A stretch of DNA of 64,000 bases from Haematobia irritans. Taxonomy: Eukaryota > Arthropoda > Insecta > Diptera > Muscidae. The notes beneath the pieces were generated by a model that was given only the letters and a program-made list of their open reading frames with translations, did no database searches and was not told where the DNA came from. Positions 11,191-21,087 of the stretch are shown piece by piece (positions within the stretch are counted from its first letter, which is position 1; each line of letters begins with the position of its first letter). The position numbers and the translations under genes were made by a program. The DNA lies in assembly GCF_050003625.1 (NCBI RefSeq), contig NC_134398.1, forward strand, positions 85,437,983-85,501,982, given 5' to 3'.

Positions 11191-11869
11191 ATGGAAGAAC
11201 AGGAGGCTTATTCAATTTTTAAAAATGGATTCAAGTTTTTAAGAATTTATATTACAATGAATATTATAAATATGAATAAGATCTGTGAATTAAGCACTCC
11301 GGGTTTCAAACTTTTGCATAATACCGGTAGCGATAAAAATCGAACATGTATAATTGCTAAGAAGGAACTAAACTTGTTTCTGCTTCCTTCATTGAGCAAT
11401 GCAGACACTGTCCTAGCCAGTCTAGAGATATCCATATGCAAATACTGGGTATCTTCGATCTACATAGGTCATGATAGGGAGATGCCTCCATGTGCCGTTA
11501 AGACCTTAGTTGAGGAGCCACTGAAAACAAAGACAAAACTCATTATGGGATGCGATGCATATGCACATCATAGTATTTGGGGAAGTTGTGATACTAATGC
11601 AAGGGGAGAGTCGCTAATAGTTTTTTTGCGTACTAACCTGGTAGTTTGCAATTAGGGAGATGCACCAACCTTCGTCACCAAAAACAGGCAAGAGGTTTTG
11701 GACGTCACATTGGCCTCTACGGAACTGAATGATAAGATATCTGAGTGGCAAGTTTTGAGGAAACATAGCTTCTCAGATCATCGCTACATCAGTTTCAGAT
11801 TGGCTGTTCGTACTTCAAAGACCATATTTCCGCCAAATGTTAGGAAAGCTGATTGGAATAGGTATAGGG
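11191..11869 (+). pseudogene. LINE 'B' ORF2 endonuclease remnant
   Basis: The open frame 11191-11655 includes IMGCDAYAHHSIWGSCDTNA, the GDxNAHH catalytic motif of APE endonucleases in the RNase H-bearing LINE groups. A TAG at 11653 splits it from a second piece (11656-11880) carrying TFVTKNRQEVLDVTLAS and SFSDHRYISF, the DV and SDH catalytic motifs. The reverse transcriptase core that should follow has been lost, and a MITE sits at the break (11870). Confidence 0.75.
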
Positions 11870-12320
11870 TAGAGGTGTGCACGTGACACGAAATTTTCGT
11901 GATTCGTGCGTGAGTCACGCTCATGACAACAGCGTGAGTGTGCGTGAGCGTGATTAACAAACCAAAATGTCGTGGGTGAGCGTGAGTCACGAAAATAATA
12001 TCTTCGTGAGTGTGCGTGAGTAACGAATTACACTCACGAAAATATTCCTGCTCACAAACATTAAATGCTTAAGAGTTAAATTCAATTACAATTTTAGTGA
12101 CACCTGGGATGTTAAGAGTTTAATAACACTCTCGATTTTAATAATGCTCATGTTTTCAGACACTTCGGTAAGGTAAATTAATCATAAAATTATTCGTGAG
12201 TCACGATATTTGTCGTGAGTCACGGTATTTTTCGTGAGTCACGACGTTTTCGTGCGTTAGTACAAATTTTCTTTTCGTGAGTGTGCGTGAGTCCTACCAA
12301 AAAATATCGTGCGTGAGTGG
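11870..12320. mobile_element. GTGAGTCACG-rich hAT-like MITE, copy 1 (right end lost)
   Basis: It starts with the family terminus TAGAGGTGTGCACGTGA and contains repeated GTGAGTCACG, GTGCGTGAGT and CGTGATTAAC blocks. The right terminus is missing: at ~12320 the sequence passes directly into LINE B reverse-transcriptase coding sequence, so a deletion removed the MITE end together with the LINE RT core. See copies at 14769, 16242, 18323 and 28270. Confidence 0.8.
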
Positions 12321-13541
12321 TTAGACCTATAATGCTATATGGTGTTGTAGTCTGGTGGCCGGCACTTCAGCAACCGACAGGTTTAGACAAAGTTCAGCGT
12401 ATGGCGTGTTTGTGTATGTCAGGCGCATTCAGTAAGACAGGAACAGATTCCCTTAATGTCATGCTGAATCTATTGCCTTTAGACATTTTGGCCAAACAGT
12501 CAGCTGCAACAACGGCTGTGCGGTTGCGCGAGCTATTGCTGTTTTCGGAAAAAATGTACGGTCACAGTTCGGTCCTCAAAATAATGCCAGATGTGCCTAA
12601 AGTAGTGCATTACACTTTGGCGAAACCACATTTCGACAAAAAGTTTGAAACTCTAATTCCCAACAGTGAGGCGTGATGTAATTAAAGATATATATTTCTA
12701 CACTGATGGCTCCAAATTGGATGGACAAGTGGGTTTCGGAGTATATTCTAAAGATCTGGAACTTCGAATAGCGAAAATATTTCCTAATCACTGTAGTGTT
12801 TTTCAGGCTGAAATATTAGCAATAAGAGAGGTGGCGAATTGGCTGAGAAGTAATGTTCCAAAAAATGTTGGCATTAATATATACTCAGACAGTCAACCAG
12901 CAATAAAATCCTTGGACTCTGTGTTCCTTAACTCGAAAACGGCCATCGACTGCCGCAAATCTCTTAACGAGATGGCTGAGCAGTACAATATTCACCTAAT
13001 ATGGGTGCCTGGACATAGGAATATACCGGGGAACTGCGAAACAGATGAGTTAGCAAGGGTAGGAACTACCTTACATATTCCAGGGGAACTAGAATCTGTT
13101 GATATGTATCTGGCAACCTGCAAGCTCTTACTGCGTGAGAAGGCTGTCATGCTGGCAAATGTTCGATGGGAGATTTGCAAGGGTTGTAACGACACCAAGC
13201 AAATATGGCCCCATTTAAACTTGAACCGCACACTAGATATGCTAGTGTTCTCAAGACGTCAGATATCACTCCTAATATCTGTTATAACGGATCGCTGCCT
13301 GATAGGCGATTTTGCAAAAACTATTGGTGCGAAGTATAATGACTATTGTATGAGCTGTCATGATGCGGAGGTAAAGGAATCAATAAAACACCTCTTGCGT
13401 GAGTGTCCTGCATTTTGTGTAAGGCGTAAGCAAATTTTAGGGGCATATAGCTTCAGATTACTGGCGGACCTGGAAAACGTTAACTTAAGCAATCTGTTTA
13501 TGTTTTTGGAACAATCTGGTTGGTTCAACAAAAGAAAATAA
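12321..13541 (+). pseudogene. LINE 'B' RT thumb and RNase H domain
   Basis: 12317-12676 is the RT C-terminal 'thumb' (PIMLYGVVVWWPALQQ, DKVQRMACL). After a frame change, 12666-13541 encodes an RNase H domain with the expected motifs YTDGSKLDG, QAEILAIRE, IYSDSQPAIKS and VPGHRNIPGNCETDELAR, then a CxxCH...H...C region ending ...FLEQSGWFNKRK and a stop. The RNase H catalytic acidic residues (D, E, D, D) are all present. Domain order EN-RT-RNH places the element with I/R1/LOA-type LINEs. Neighbouring genomic copies of its tail occur at 32162 and 40218. Confidence 0.85.
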
Positions 13542-13678
13542 TAGAGAAGATTCAGTGGTTAAAACTAGAAGTGCCCATATGTAATAGGTACTTTTAGTTA
13601 AATGTGGTATCACAATGGACTGAATAGTCTAAGTGAGCCTGAAACTTAATCGGGCTGCCACTTTAACCTAACCTACCC
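13542..13678 (+). mobile_element. LINE 'B' 3' UTR and CCTAA-repeat tail
   Basis: After the ORF2 stop lies a 137-bp 3' UTR containing GTGGTATCACAATGGACTGA and AATCGGGCTGCCACTTTAAC, ending in CCTAACCTA. The last ~75 bp are shared with the 3' end of the tRNA-derived SINE at 17198, as expected when a SINE borrows the retrotransposition machinery of a LINE. Confidence 0.85.
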
Positions 13679-13689
13679 AGAGAGACAAC

Positions 13690-14240
13690 AGACTTATTAC
13701 TGGGAGCGCATTTTCCAGAGTGCGAGATTAAGAAGGCACCAGCCGTATGTGGGGAGAAAAGAGGAAATCTCGAAAATTGTTACCAAGGATATTATCAAAT
13801 GGGCGCTAGACAGCTTCCTTATAAGTATCCGGGGCTGGACCGAATCTACCCGTGTATCCTACAGGAGTCCTTCGGTCTCCTGGGTGACCTTTAGATGGAG
13901 TTATTCGTGACCTCTTTAGAGGATGGGTATATACCAAAGGCTTGGCAAAGGGTCAAGGTGATTTTCATCCCAAAAGCAGCCTTCAGCAGACTTCAAACCT
14001 ATTAGCCTGATATCTTTCTTGCTAAAAACGCTAAAAGAAATACAGAATCTCATAAGGAATCAACTGAACGGGAGGTTATCGAACTGTCAACATGCCTATT
14101 TAAAGAGCAGATCTGTAGATTCAGCACTGCACTCTGTAGTGCACCATATTGAGAGATCAATGGCATACAGGGAACAGGCACTGGCGGCTTTTTTAATATT
14201 GAAGGCGCCTTTAATAATACGAAAATTGAAGAGGTATTAC
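13690..14240 (+). pseudogene. LINE 'A' reverse transcriptase N-terminal remnant
   Basis: Translation in drifting frames gives AHFPECEIKKAP, KYPGLDRIYP, EDGYIPKAWQRVKVIFIPKA, then HAYLKSRSVDSALHSVVHHI and LAAFLILKAP, the palm-domain approach of an R1/I-like LINE RT (the W...VIFIPK and FLDIxxAF regions). There are several stops and shifts. It probably continues the element seen at 10482-11160, with LINE B inserted between. Confidence 0.65.
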
Positions 14241-14768
14241 TTCCATTGGGAAGAAATGGATGTAAGGGAAAATATGAAAATTCCTTTCAGCCACCTATAT
14301 GAGTTATATATGTACGAATACAAAAAATGCGATTAAATCCTCCATAGTTATTAAATTGGCATAAATTGACCAAACGGGAAGAGATAGAAAAGTCAAATTT
14401 GAACCAAAGAAAGATTGAAACGATAGATTTCGATTGGAACAGAGACCATTTGCCAGAAATGTATTTCAGAGTCTCAATATATAGCCTGGAAAAAAGTGGA
14501 GGCACTGCTCCTAGAAAGAAATGTGACATCTTTTTCCATTTGGGCACAGTGGTCACATTTCTCTCTGTTTCGTATATGCAACATTATGGCCTTGAAAAAA
14601 GTGGAAACACTGCTCCTAGAGAGAAATGTGACCACCGTGGCCATTTTTTTTGCGATATAATCCTCCATAGAAATTGGCATAAATAGGCCAAACGGGAAGA
14701 TATAGAAAAGCTAAATTTCAACAACGACAGCTTTCGAGTCTCAATATATCGAGCGTTAAGATACAAAT
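14241..14768. repeat. Duplicated non-coding block next to LINE A
   Basis: Two related segments (around 14487-14545 and 14588-14650) share AAAAAAGTGGA.(A)GCACTGC followed by TCCTAGAGAGAAATGTGAC, and two others share AAATTGACCAAACGGGAAGA-type sequence (14353, 14683). No protein assignment. This is probably decayed transposon sequence. Confidence 0.45.
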
Positions 14769-15322
14769 TAGAGGTGTGCACGTGAGTAATAGTTTACTCA
14801 CGCACACTTACGACTGAAAAATCATACTCACGCACGATATTTTTTTGTAGGACTCACGCTCACGCACACTCACGAAAAGAAAATTTTTACTCACGCACGA
14901 AAACGTCGTGACTCACGAAAAATACCGTCACTCGCGAAAAATATCGTGACTCACGACAAATATCGTGACTCACGAATAATTTTATGATTAATTTACCTTA
15001 CCGAAGTGTCTGAAAACATGAGCGTTATTAAAATCGAGAGTGTTATTAAACTCTTAACATCCCAGGTGTCACTGAAATTGTAATTGAATTTAACTCTTAA
15101 GCGTTTAATGTTTGTGAGCAGGAATATTTTCGTGAGTGTAATTCGTTACTCACGCACACTCACGAAGATATTATTTTCGTGACTCACGCTCACCGACATT
15201 TTGGTTTGTTAATCACGCTCACGCACATTCACGCTGTTGTTATGAGCGTGACTCACGACTCACGCACGAATCGCGAAAATGTTCGTGAGTCACGACAATT
15301 TCGTGTCACGTGCACACCTCTA
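14769..15322. mobile_element. GTGAGTCACG-rich hAT-like MITE, copy 2 (complete)
   Basis: The 554-bp element is bounded by TAGAGGTGTGCACGTGA and its inverted copy TCACGTGCACACCTCTA, with a perfect 8-bp target duplication ATACAAAT on each side (14761-14768, 15323-15330). The interior has many GTGACTCACG palindromes plus a unique AT-rich middle (TTAATTTACCTTACCGAAG). It has no coding capacity. The 8-bp duplication and 5'-TAG..GTG terminus fit the hAT superfamily. Confidence 0.9.
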
Positions 15323-15492
15323 ATACAAATGTCTCGTTAGGGAACATTTGTTGTGAATGAGCCCTTATTTTCGTTTTTTGCCTGACATCTGTGAAAAATA
15401 TTTAGTATAAGTCATAGAACAGACAACATCATCCTGTTAAAAATGTCGATTTTTGTACCAGAAAGTGAAAGCATTAATTTTTTGTTTTCATA

Positions 15493-15775
15493 TGAAGAAA
15501 AGTGCTGTAGATTCGCATCGAATGCTTGTCGAGTCATATGGTGATCAAGCTCTATGAGAAGCAAAATGTAAAAGTTGATTTCAACGATTCAGATATAAGA
15601 AATGAAGAACGTGAAAGACCACCAAAAAAGTCTAAAGGCGCCGAATTGCAAACGATATTAGATGGAGAGTTAACATTAAGTGGCAGCTATGTTAAATGTT
15701 GCACAACAAACAAGCTATGGGAACGATCCAAGTCGAAAACTTGTTTTGTTCAGAAGGTAGTGTGATTTTAGCATA
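15493..15775 (+). pseudogene. mariner transposase N-terminal fragment
   Basis: Encodes KKSAVDSHRMLVESYGDQAL and, after a frame change, FNDSDIRNEERERPPKKSK, the paired helix-turn-helix DNA-binding region of mariner transposases, including the RPPKKF-type linker. Only the DNA-binding half is present and it is frameshifted. Confidence 0.75.
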
Positions 15776-16241
15776 CGGACGAACATATCTAGATCGACTT
15801 AGGATTTCACAACGACCCAGAATATATAGACTTGATGGGGTCTGAAACCAATACTTCGATGCAGTGTTACCGTTGTGCGACTTTAGTAGCATTTTGAAAT
15901 TTTTTTGGCGTCATGCGACTTTTTAAATATATGCGAAATGTGCGACTTTAGTCGCATACGTGCGAAATGCTTAAATGTAAATTTTTATAAATGGGCATTC
16001 ACCGCGCGTCAGATTTTAGCAAGATTTTAGTATTTGGGCCACTGTGCCAAAAATCGGCATGGGGGGAATATACGAAACACTGGTGAAGACAGCTCTCCAC
16101 GAGTAGAATACTAATCTGAAATCAGTTTATCCAATTGGTTAACAGCTTTTGAGAAAATTGGGTCTTAGACTCAAAGTTAGATTTCAGTCCTATTTTAGTA
16201 TTTGAGCCATTGTGCCAAAAATCTGCATGGGAGGAATATAC

Positions 16242-16842
16242 TAGAGGTGTGCACGTGAGTAATATTTTACTCACGCTCACGCATACTCATGACGGAGGAA
16301 TCTTATTCACGCACACTCACACACGATATTTTTTGGTAGGACTCACGGTCACGCACGCTCACCAAAAGAAAATTTGTACTCACGCACACTCACGCACGAA
16401 AATCTTTTAAATGTCGTGACTCACGAAAAATATCGTGACTGACGAAAAATGTCGTGACTCACGAGAAACCTCGTGACTCACGAATAATTTTATGAGTAAT
16501 TTACCTATAGAACCTGACTGAAAATATGAGTATGATTCAAATCGACACCGTTATAAAACTCTTAACACTTAGGATGTCACTAAAATTATAAATAAATTCA
16601 ACTCGCAAATATTTTATGTTCGTAAGCTGGATTATTTTCGTGAGTGTGTTTTTCCGAAATTCGTTACTCACGCACACTCACGAAGATATTATTTTCGTGA
16701 CTCACGCTCACGCACGACATTTGGTTGGTTAATCACGCTCACGCACACTCACGCAGTCACCATCAGCGTGACTCACGACTCACGCGTGAGTCACGCAAAT
16801 GTTCGTGAGTCACGACAATTTCGTGTCACGTGCACACCTCTA
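16242..16842. mobile_element. GTGAGTCACG-rich hAT-like MITE, copy 3 (complete)
   Basis: The 601-bp element has the same 17-bp termini as the other copies and a perfect 8-bp target duplication GAATATAC (16234-16241 and 16843-16850). It carries at least seven TGAGTCA/TGACTCA heptamers. Sequence is nearly the reverse complement of copy 4 at 18323-18906, showing two insertions of one subfamily in opposite orientations. Confidence 0.9.
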
Positions 16843-17197
16843 GAATATACCACGTACTGGTGGAGACAGCTCTCCACGAGTAGAACACGAATCTGCAATC
16901 AGTTTATCCGATTGGTTAACAGTTTTTGAGAAAATTGGGTTTTAAGCTGAAAGTCAGATTTTAGTATATGGGTCACTGTGCCAAAAATCGGCATGGGGGA
17001 AATATACCAAGCACTGGTGGGGACAGAAATATGTATGAGGCACATACAGAATAGAAAGATTTGCTGAATATTTCACAGATTTGGACAAACATTGCGTTAT
17101 GGAACTGATAATCAGATTTTAGTATTTTAGCCACTGTGCCAAAAATCGGCATGGGGGGAATATACGAAGTACTGGTGGAGACAGCTCTCCACGAGTA

Positions 17198-17540
17198 GGT
17201 TAGGTTAGGTTAGGTGGCAGCCCGATGTATCAGGCTCACTTAGACTATTCAGTCCATTGTGATACCACATTGGTGAACTTCTCTCTTATCACTGAGTGCT
17301 GTCCGATTCCATGTTAAGCTCAATGACAAGGGACCTCCTTTTTATAGCCGAGTTCGAACGGTGTTCCACATTGCAGTGAAACCACTTAGATAAGCTTTGA
17401 AACCCTCCGAAATGTCACCAGCATTACTGAGGTGGGATAATCCACCGCTGAAAAACTTTTTGGTGTTCGGTCGAAGCAGGAATCGAACCCACGACCTTGT
17501 GTATGCAAGGCGGCCATGCTAACCATTGCACCACGGTGGC
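17198..17540 (-). mobile_element. tRNA-derived SINE with LINE-like tail, complete
   Basis: On the minus strand the element starts GGAGCCACCGTGGTGCAATG, with A box TGGTGCAATGG (17523-17533) and B box GGTTCGATTCC (17479-17489), an internal RNA polymerase III promoter. A unique body follows, then a 3' segment shared with LINE B (TGTGGTATCACAATGGACTG ... ATCGGGCTGCCAC) and a tail of AACCT repeats. Flanks CTCCACGAGTA and CTCCACAAGTA look like a target duplication with one mismatch. Diverged relatives are at 135-247 and 33755-34012. Confidence 0.85.
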
Positions 17541-17804
17541 TCCACAAGTAGAATACGAATCTGAAATTGGTTTATCCGATTGGTTAACAGTTTTTGAGAA
17601 AATTGGGTCTTAAGCTGAAAGTCAGATTTTAGCAAGATTTTAGTATTTGGGCCACTGTGCCAAAAATCGGCATGGGGGGAATATACGAAGCACTGGTGGA
17701 GATAGCCCTCCACGAGTAGAATAGGAATCTGAAATTAGTTTATCTGATTGGTTAACAGTTTTTGAGAAAATTATAATTTTATTTAATATTAATTTTTCCT
17801 ATGT

Positions 17805-18217
17805 ACGTAACTGAGCTATGTTCATTATTTAGCTGAGCTGTTGTACCAACTGAACATCGATCGGTTTGTGTCTCCGCTAAGATAAAGTTTACTTTAGGTT
17901 CACGGACATATATTCTTTACTTTTCGGAAATACCATACTATTTAAAAGCCCAATCATTTATCCAATATGAATTTGGAAATACCTCCCACTAAAGACAATT
18001 TTACAGGCGAAATGCAAACTGTAAAATTCTTATTATGGGAGATTTATCTTATGTACATAGTAGGATCAGTTGTAAATGTTTTGAACAGCCCTGTATATAT
18101 GGGGCTTATATCTAAATTTGATCCGATGTTTTCCAAAGTCAATAGCATTGTACCAACTGAACATCGCTCGGTTTGTGTCTCCGCTAAGATAAAGTTAACT
18201 TTAGCTTCACGGACATC
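17805..18217. repeat. Dispersed repeat R, two copies
   Basis: 17805-17909 carries the fullest form (GAGCTATGTTCATTATTTAG, CAACTGAACATCGATCGG, CGCTAAGATAAAGTTTACTT, CACGGACAT). 18149-18217 repeats its last 69 bp. Between them is a 240-bp segment with no recognised coding content. The repeated edges around a spacer suggest remnants of one element family. Confidence 0.55.
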
Positions 18218-18322
18218 CAATTGAATAATCTGATTTCAGATTCGTATTCTACTCGGGGAGAGCTGTCTCCACCACTACTCCGTATATCCCCCCTTGCCGA
18301 TTTTTGGCACAGTGGCCCAAAT

Positions 18323-18906
18323 TAGAGGTGTGCACGTGACACGAAATTGTCGTGACTCACGAACATTTTCGTGACTCACGCGTGAGTCACGCTGATGGTG
18401 ACTGCGTGAGTGTGCGTGAGCGTGATTAACCAACCAAATGTCGTGCGTGAGCGTGAGTCACGAAAATAATATCTTCGTGAGTGTGCGTGAGTAACGAATT
18501 TCGGAAAAACACACTCACGAAAATAATCCAGCTTACGAACATAAAATATTTGCGAATTGAATTTATTTATAATTTTAGTGACATCCTAAGTGTTAAGAGT
18601 TTTATAACGGTGTCGATTTGAATCATACTCATATTTTCAGTCAGGTTCTATAGGTAAATTACTCATAAAATTATTCGTGAGTCACGAGGTTTCTCGTGAG
18701 TCACGACATTTTTCGTGAGTCACGATATTTTTCGTGAGTCACGACATTTAAAAGATTTTCGTGCGTGAGTACAAATTTTCTTTTCGTGAGCGTGCGTGAC
18801 CGTGAGTCCTACCAAAAAATATCGTGCGTGAGTGTGCGTGAATAAGATTTCTCCGTCGTGAGTGTGCGTGAGCGTGAGTAAAATATTACTCACGTGCACA
18901 CCTCTA
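18323..18906. mobile_element. GTGAGTCACG-rich hAT-like MITE, copy 4 (complete)
   Basis: 584 bp with termini TAGAGGTGTGCACGTGA / CACGTGCACACCTCTA and a perfect 8-bp target duplication GCCCAAAT (18315-18322, 18907-18914). At least eight TGAGTCA-type heptamers. Long open frames across it (rich in Thr-His) result from the repetitive CACTCACGCACA sequence and are not genes. Confidence 0.9.
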
Positions 18907-19150
18907 GCCCAAATACTAAAATCGGCCCAAAATCTGAATTTCAACTTAAGAGCAAAATTTCTCAAAAACTGTTAACCAATTGAATAATCTGATTTCAGAT
19001 TCGTATTCTACTCGGGGATAGCTGTCTCCAAATCTTTGTATTTTTTCAGCACTTTATACATATTTCTATTAAATTGCTTTAGCTAATTGTACCTACAGGA
19101 TGTTTTGCATTAAAAATTAATAATTTTATTTCATATTCATTTTTCCTTTC

Positions 19151-19256
19151 TACGTAATTGAGCTATGTTCATTATTTAGCTGAACTGTTGCACCAACTGA
19201 ACATAGCTCGGTTTTTGTCTCCGCTAAGATAAAGTTAACTTTAACTTCACGGACAT
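19151..19256. repeat. Dispersed repeat R, copy next to the integrase remnant
   Basis: Nearly identical to 17805-17909. It directly abuts the start of a Gypsy integrase remnant at 19260, so R may be part of, or a junction with, that LTR element. Confidence 0.55.
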
Positions 19257-19259
19257 TTT

Positions 19260-20006
19260 GCGAACACGGTGGCATAGGAAAAACTTTGTATCGGTTAAAA
19301 ACCTTATTTTTCTGGCCAAAAAAACAGGTTGCTGAGTACGTTCTTTCTTGCGAAGTATGCAAACAAACCAAACCAATAAGATTTGACGACCGCCTATGGG
19401 CAAACAAGCTGAGTCTTCTAGAGTTTTTCAAAAGTTGTATTTAGATTTATTAGGACCATATCCAAGATCGTCTTCGGGAAATATTGGGATAATCATTGTT
19501 TTAGATCATTTATCTAAATATCACTTTTTAGAACCAATAAGAAATTTAAGGCTAATGTTATAGTTGAGTACTTAGAAAAACGAATCTTTCATATCTTCGG
19601 AGTACCCGAATCAAATTTATTTAAGTCATTTTTAGAATCATACCGATTTTCGCATAACTTAACAACAATTTACTCTCCACAGGCTAATGCCAGTGTGAGA
19701 GAAACCCGTTCAGTTTTAGCTGCCATACGTGCTTACATAAAACCCCATCAAAAAGACTGGGATGAGAAATTGTCTTCAATTAGTTGCGCACAACGAAGCT
19801 CTATTCATGTTGGTACAGGCTTATCACCGTATTATATTCTCTTTGGGCAAAATATGATAACTAACGGCAAATCCTATCCCTTGCTCCGCAAATTAATCTT
19901 ACTGGATGATTTTTCAGCTAATCTCAGGATGGACGAAAAAACCGAACTGATAAGCCAAAAAACACAGGAAAATATAAAAAATCTTATGAAAGGAGATCTA
20001 ATACCT
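19260..20006 (+). pseudogene. Gypsy-type integrase remnant of an LTR retrotransposon
   Basis: It opens with the HHCC zinc-binding segment (HGGIGKTLYRLK, then YVLSCEVCKQTK). The catalytic core follows in shifting frames, with LDLLGPYPRSSSGNIG, IVLDHLSKYHFL and the YSPQAN box, then an intact stretch 19695-20006 with IRAYIKPHQKDWDEKLSSI and SPYYILFGQ. These are standard Ty3/Gypsy integrase landmarks. Stops and frameshifts make it inactive. No LTRs or RT were found next to it. Confidence 0.8.
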
Positions 20007-20313
20007 ACGAGGGCACTTCGGAAACTTCTTAGTCTAGCACAAAAAGCGGGGTATAAACAGGAAAAAGATAAGTGTTTTGGAATCTTCCATCTCTGTTATG
20101 AACACATGTTAAATTTTGTTTCGATCTGGCAACTCCTTCATATAGAAACAGGTGTTCAAAAAAGACGCATCCGCAATTTTTTTACAATGGAAAAATGAGA
20201 AGTGCGTGCTGTCATTAAATATTTACATAAAAAAGGTTTATCGGGACAAGAAATTCATAATGATACGGTGAATGTGTTAGGTGAAAGTGCTCCTTCATAT
20301 GCAACAGTAAACA
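20007..20313 (+). mobile_element. mariner-type transposon 5' fragment
   Basis: Begins ACGAGGGCACTTCGGAAAC, matching the fragment at 543, and continues through a ~170-bp leader into a transposase start (MEK, stop, EVRAVIKYLHKKGLSG then QEIHNDTVNVLGESAPSYAT). It is cut off by the Helentron-like element that begins at 20314. Confidence 0.75.
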
Positions 20314-20987
<674 letters not shown>

Positions 20988-21087
20988 NNNNNNNNNNNNN
21001 NNNNNNNNNNNNNNNNNNNNNNNNNNNNNNNNNNNNNNNNNNNNNNNNNNNNNNNNNNNNNNNNNNNNNNNNNNNNNNNNNNNNNNN
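20988..21087. other. Assembly gap (100 N)
   Basis: Exactly 100 unknown bases, the usual placeholder for a gap of unknown size. Confidence 0.99.

Larger units (their letters stand above)
15990..17790. repeat. ~180-bp repeat array interrupted by a MITE and a SINE
   Basis: Units share CACTGTGCCAAAAATCGGCA, TGGGGGGAATATAC, GAAGCACTGGTGGAGACAG, CTCTCCACGAGTAGAATAC and AGTTTATCCGATTGGTTAAC. Copies start near 16010, 16185, 16860, 16965, 17105, 17560 and 17640. A MITE (16242-16842) and a SINE (17198-17540) are inserted in it, both with target duplications made of array sequence. Inverted copies of the unit flank another MITE at 18225-18322 and 18907-19030. Confidence 0.8.

Noticed and set aside
16210..16410. 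Thr-His-rich open frames in the GTGAGTCACG elements (also 18720-18965, 28159-28461)
   Set aside because: They follow from the CACTCACGCACA repeat composition inside non-coding MITEs; codon pattern mirrors the DNA repeat.
17198..17216. Interstitial telomere from TTAGG repeats
   Set aside because: The run is only about three units and is the terminal tail of a SINE with a target duplication, so it is retrotransposon sequence, not a telomere relic.
17461..17540. Possible functional tRNA gene on the minus strand
   Set aside because: A and B boxes are present, but the acceptor stem lacks a pairing 3' side, the anticodon arm is poor, and it continues into a SINE body with a LINE-like tail.
11870..18906. 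CRISPR-like or clustered direct-repeat array from the GTGAGTCACG units
   Set aside because: Units are irregular, lie inside elements with terminal inverted repeats and 8-bp target duplications, and the genome is eukaryotic.
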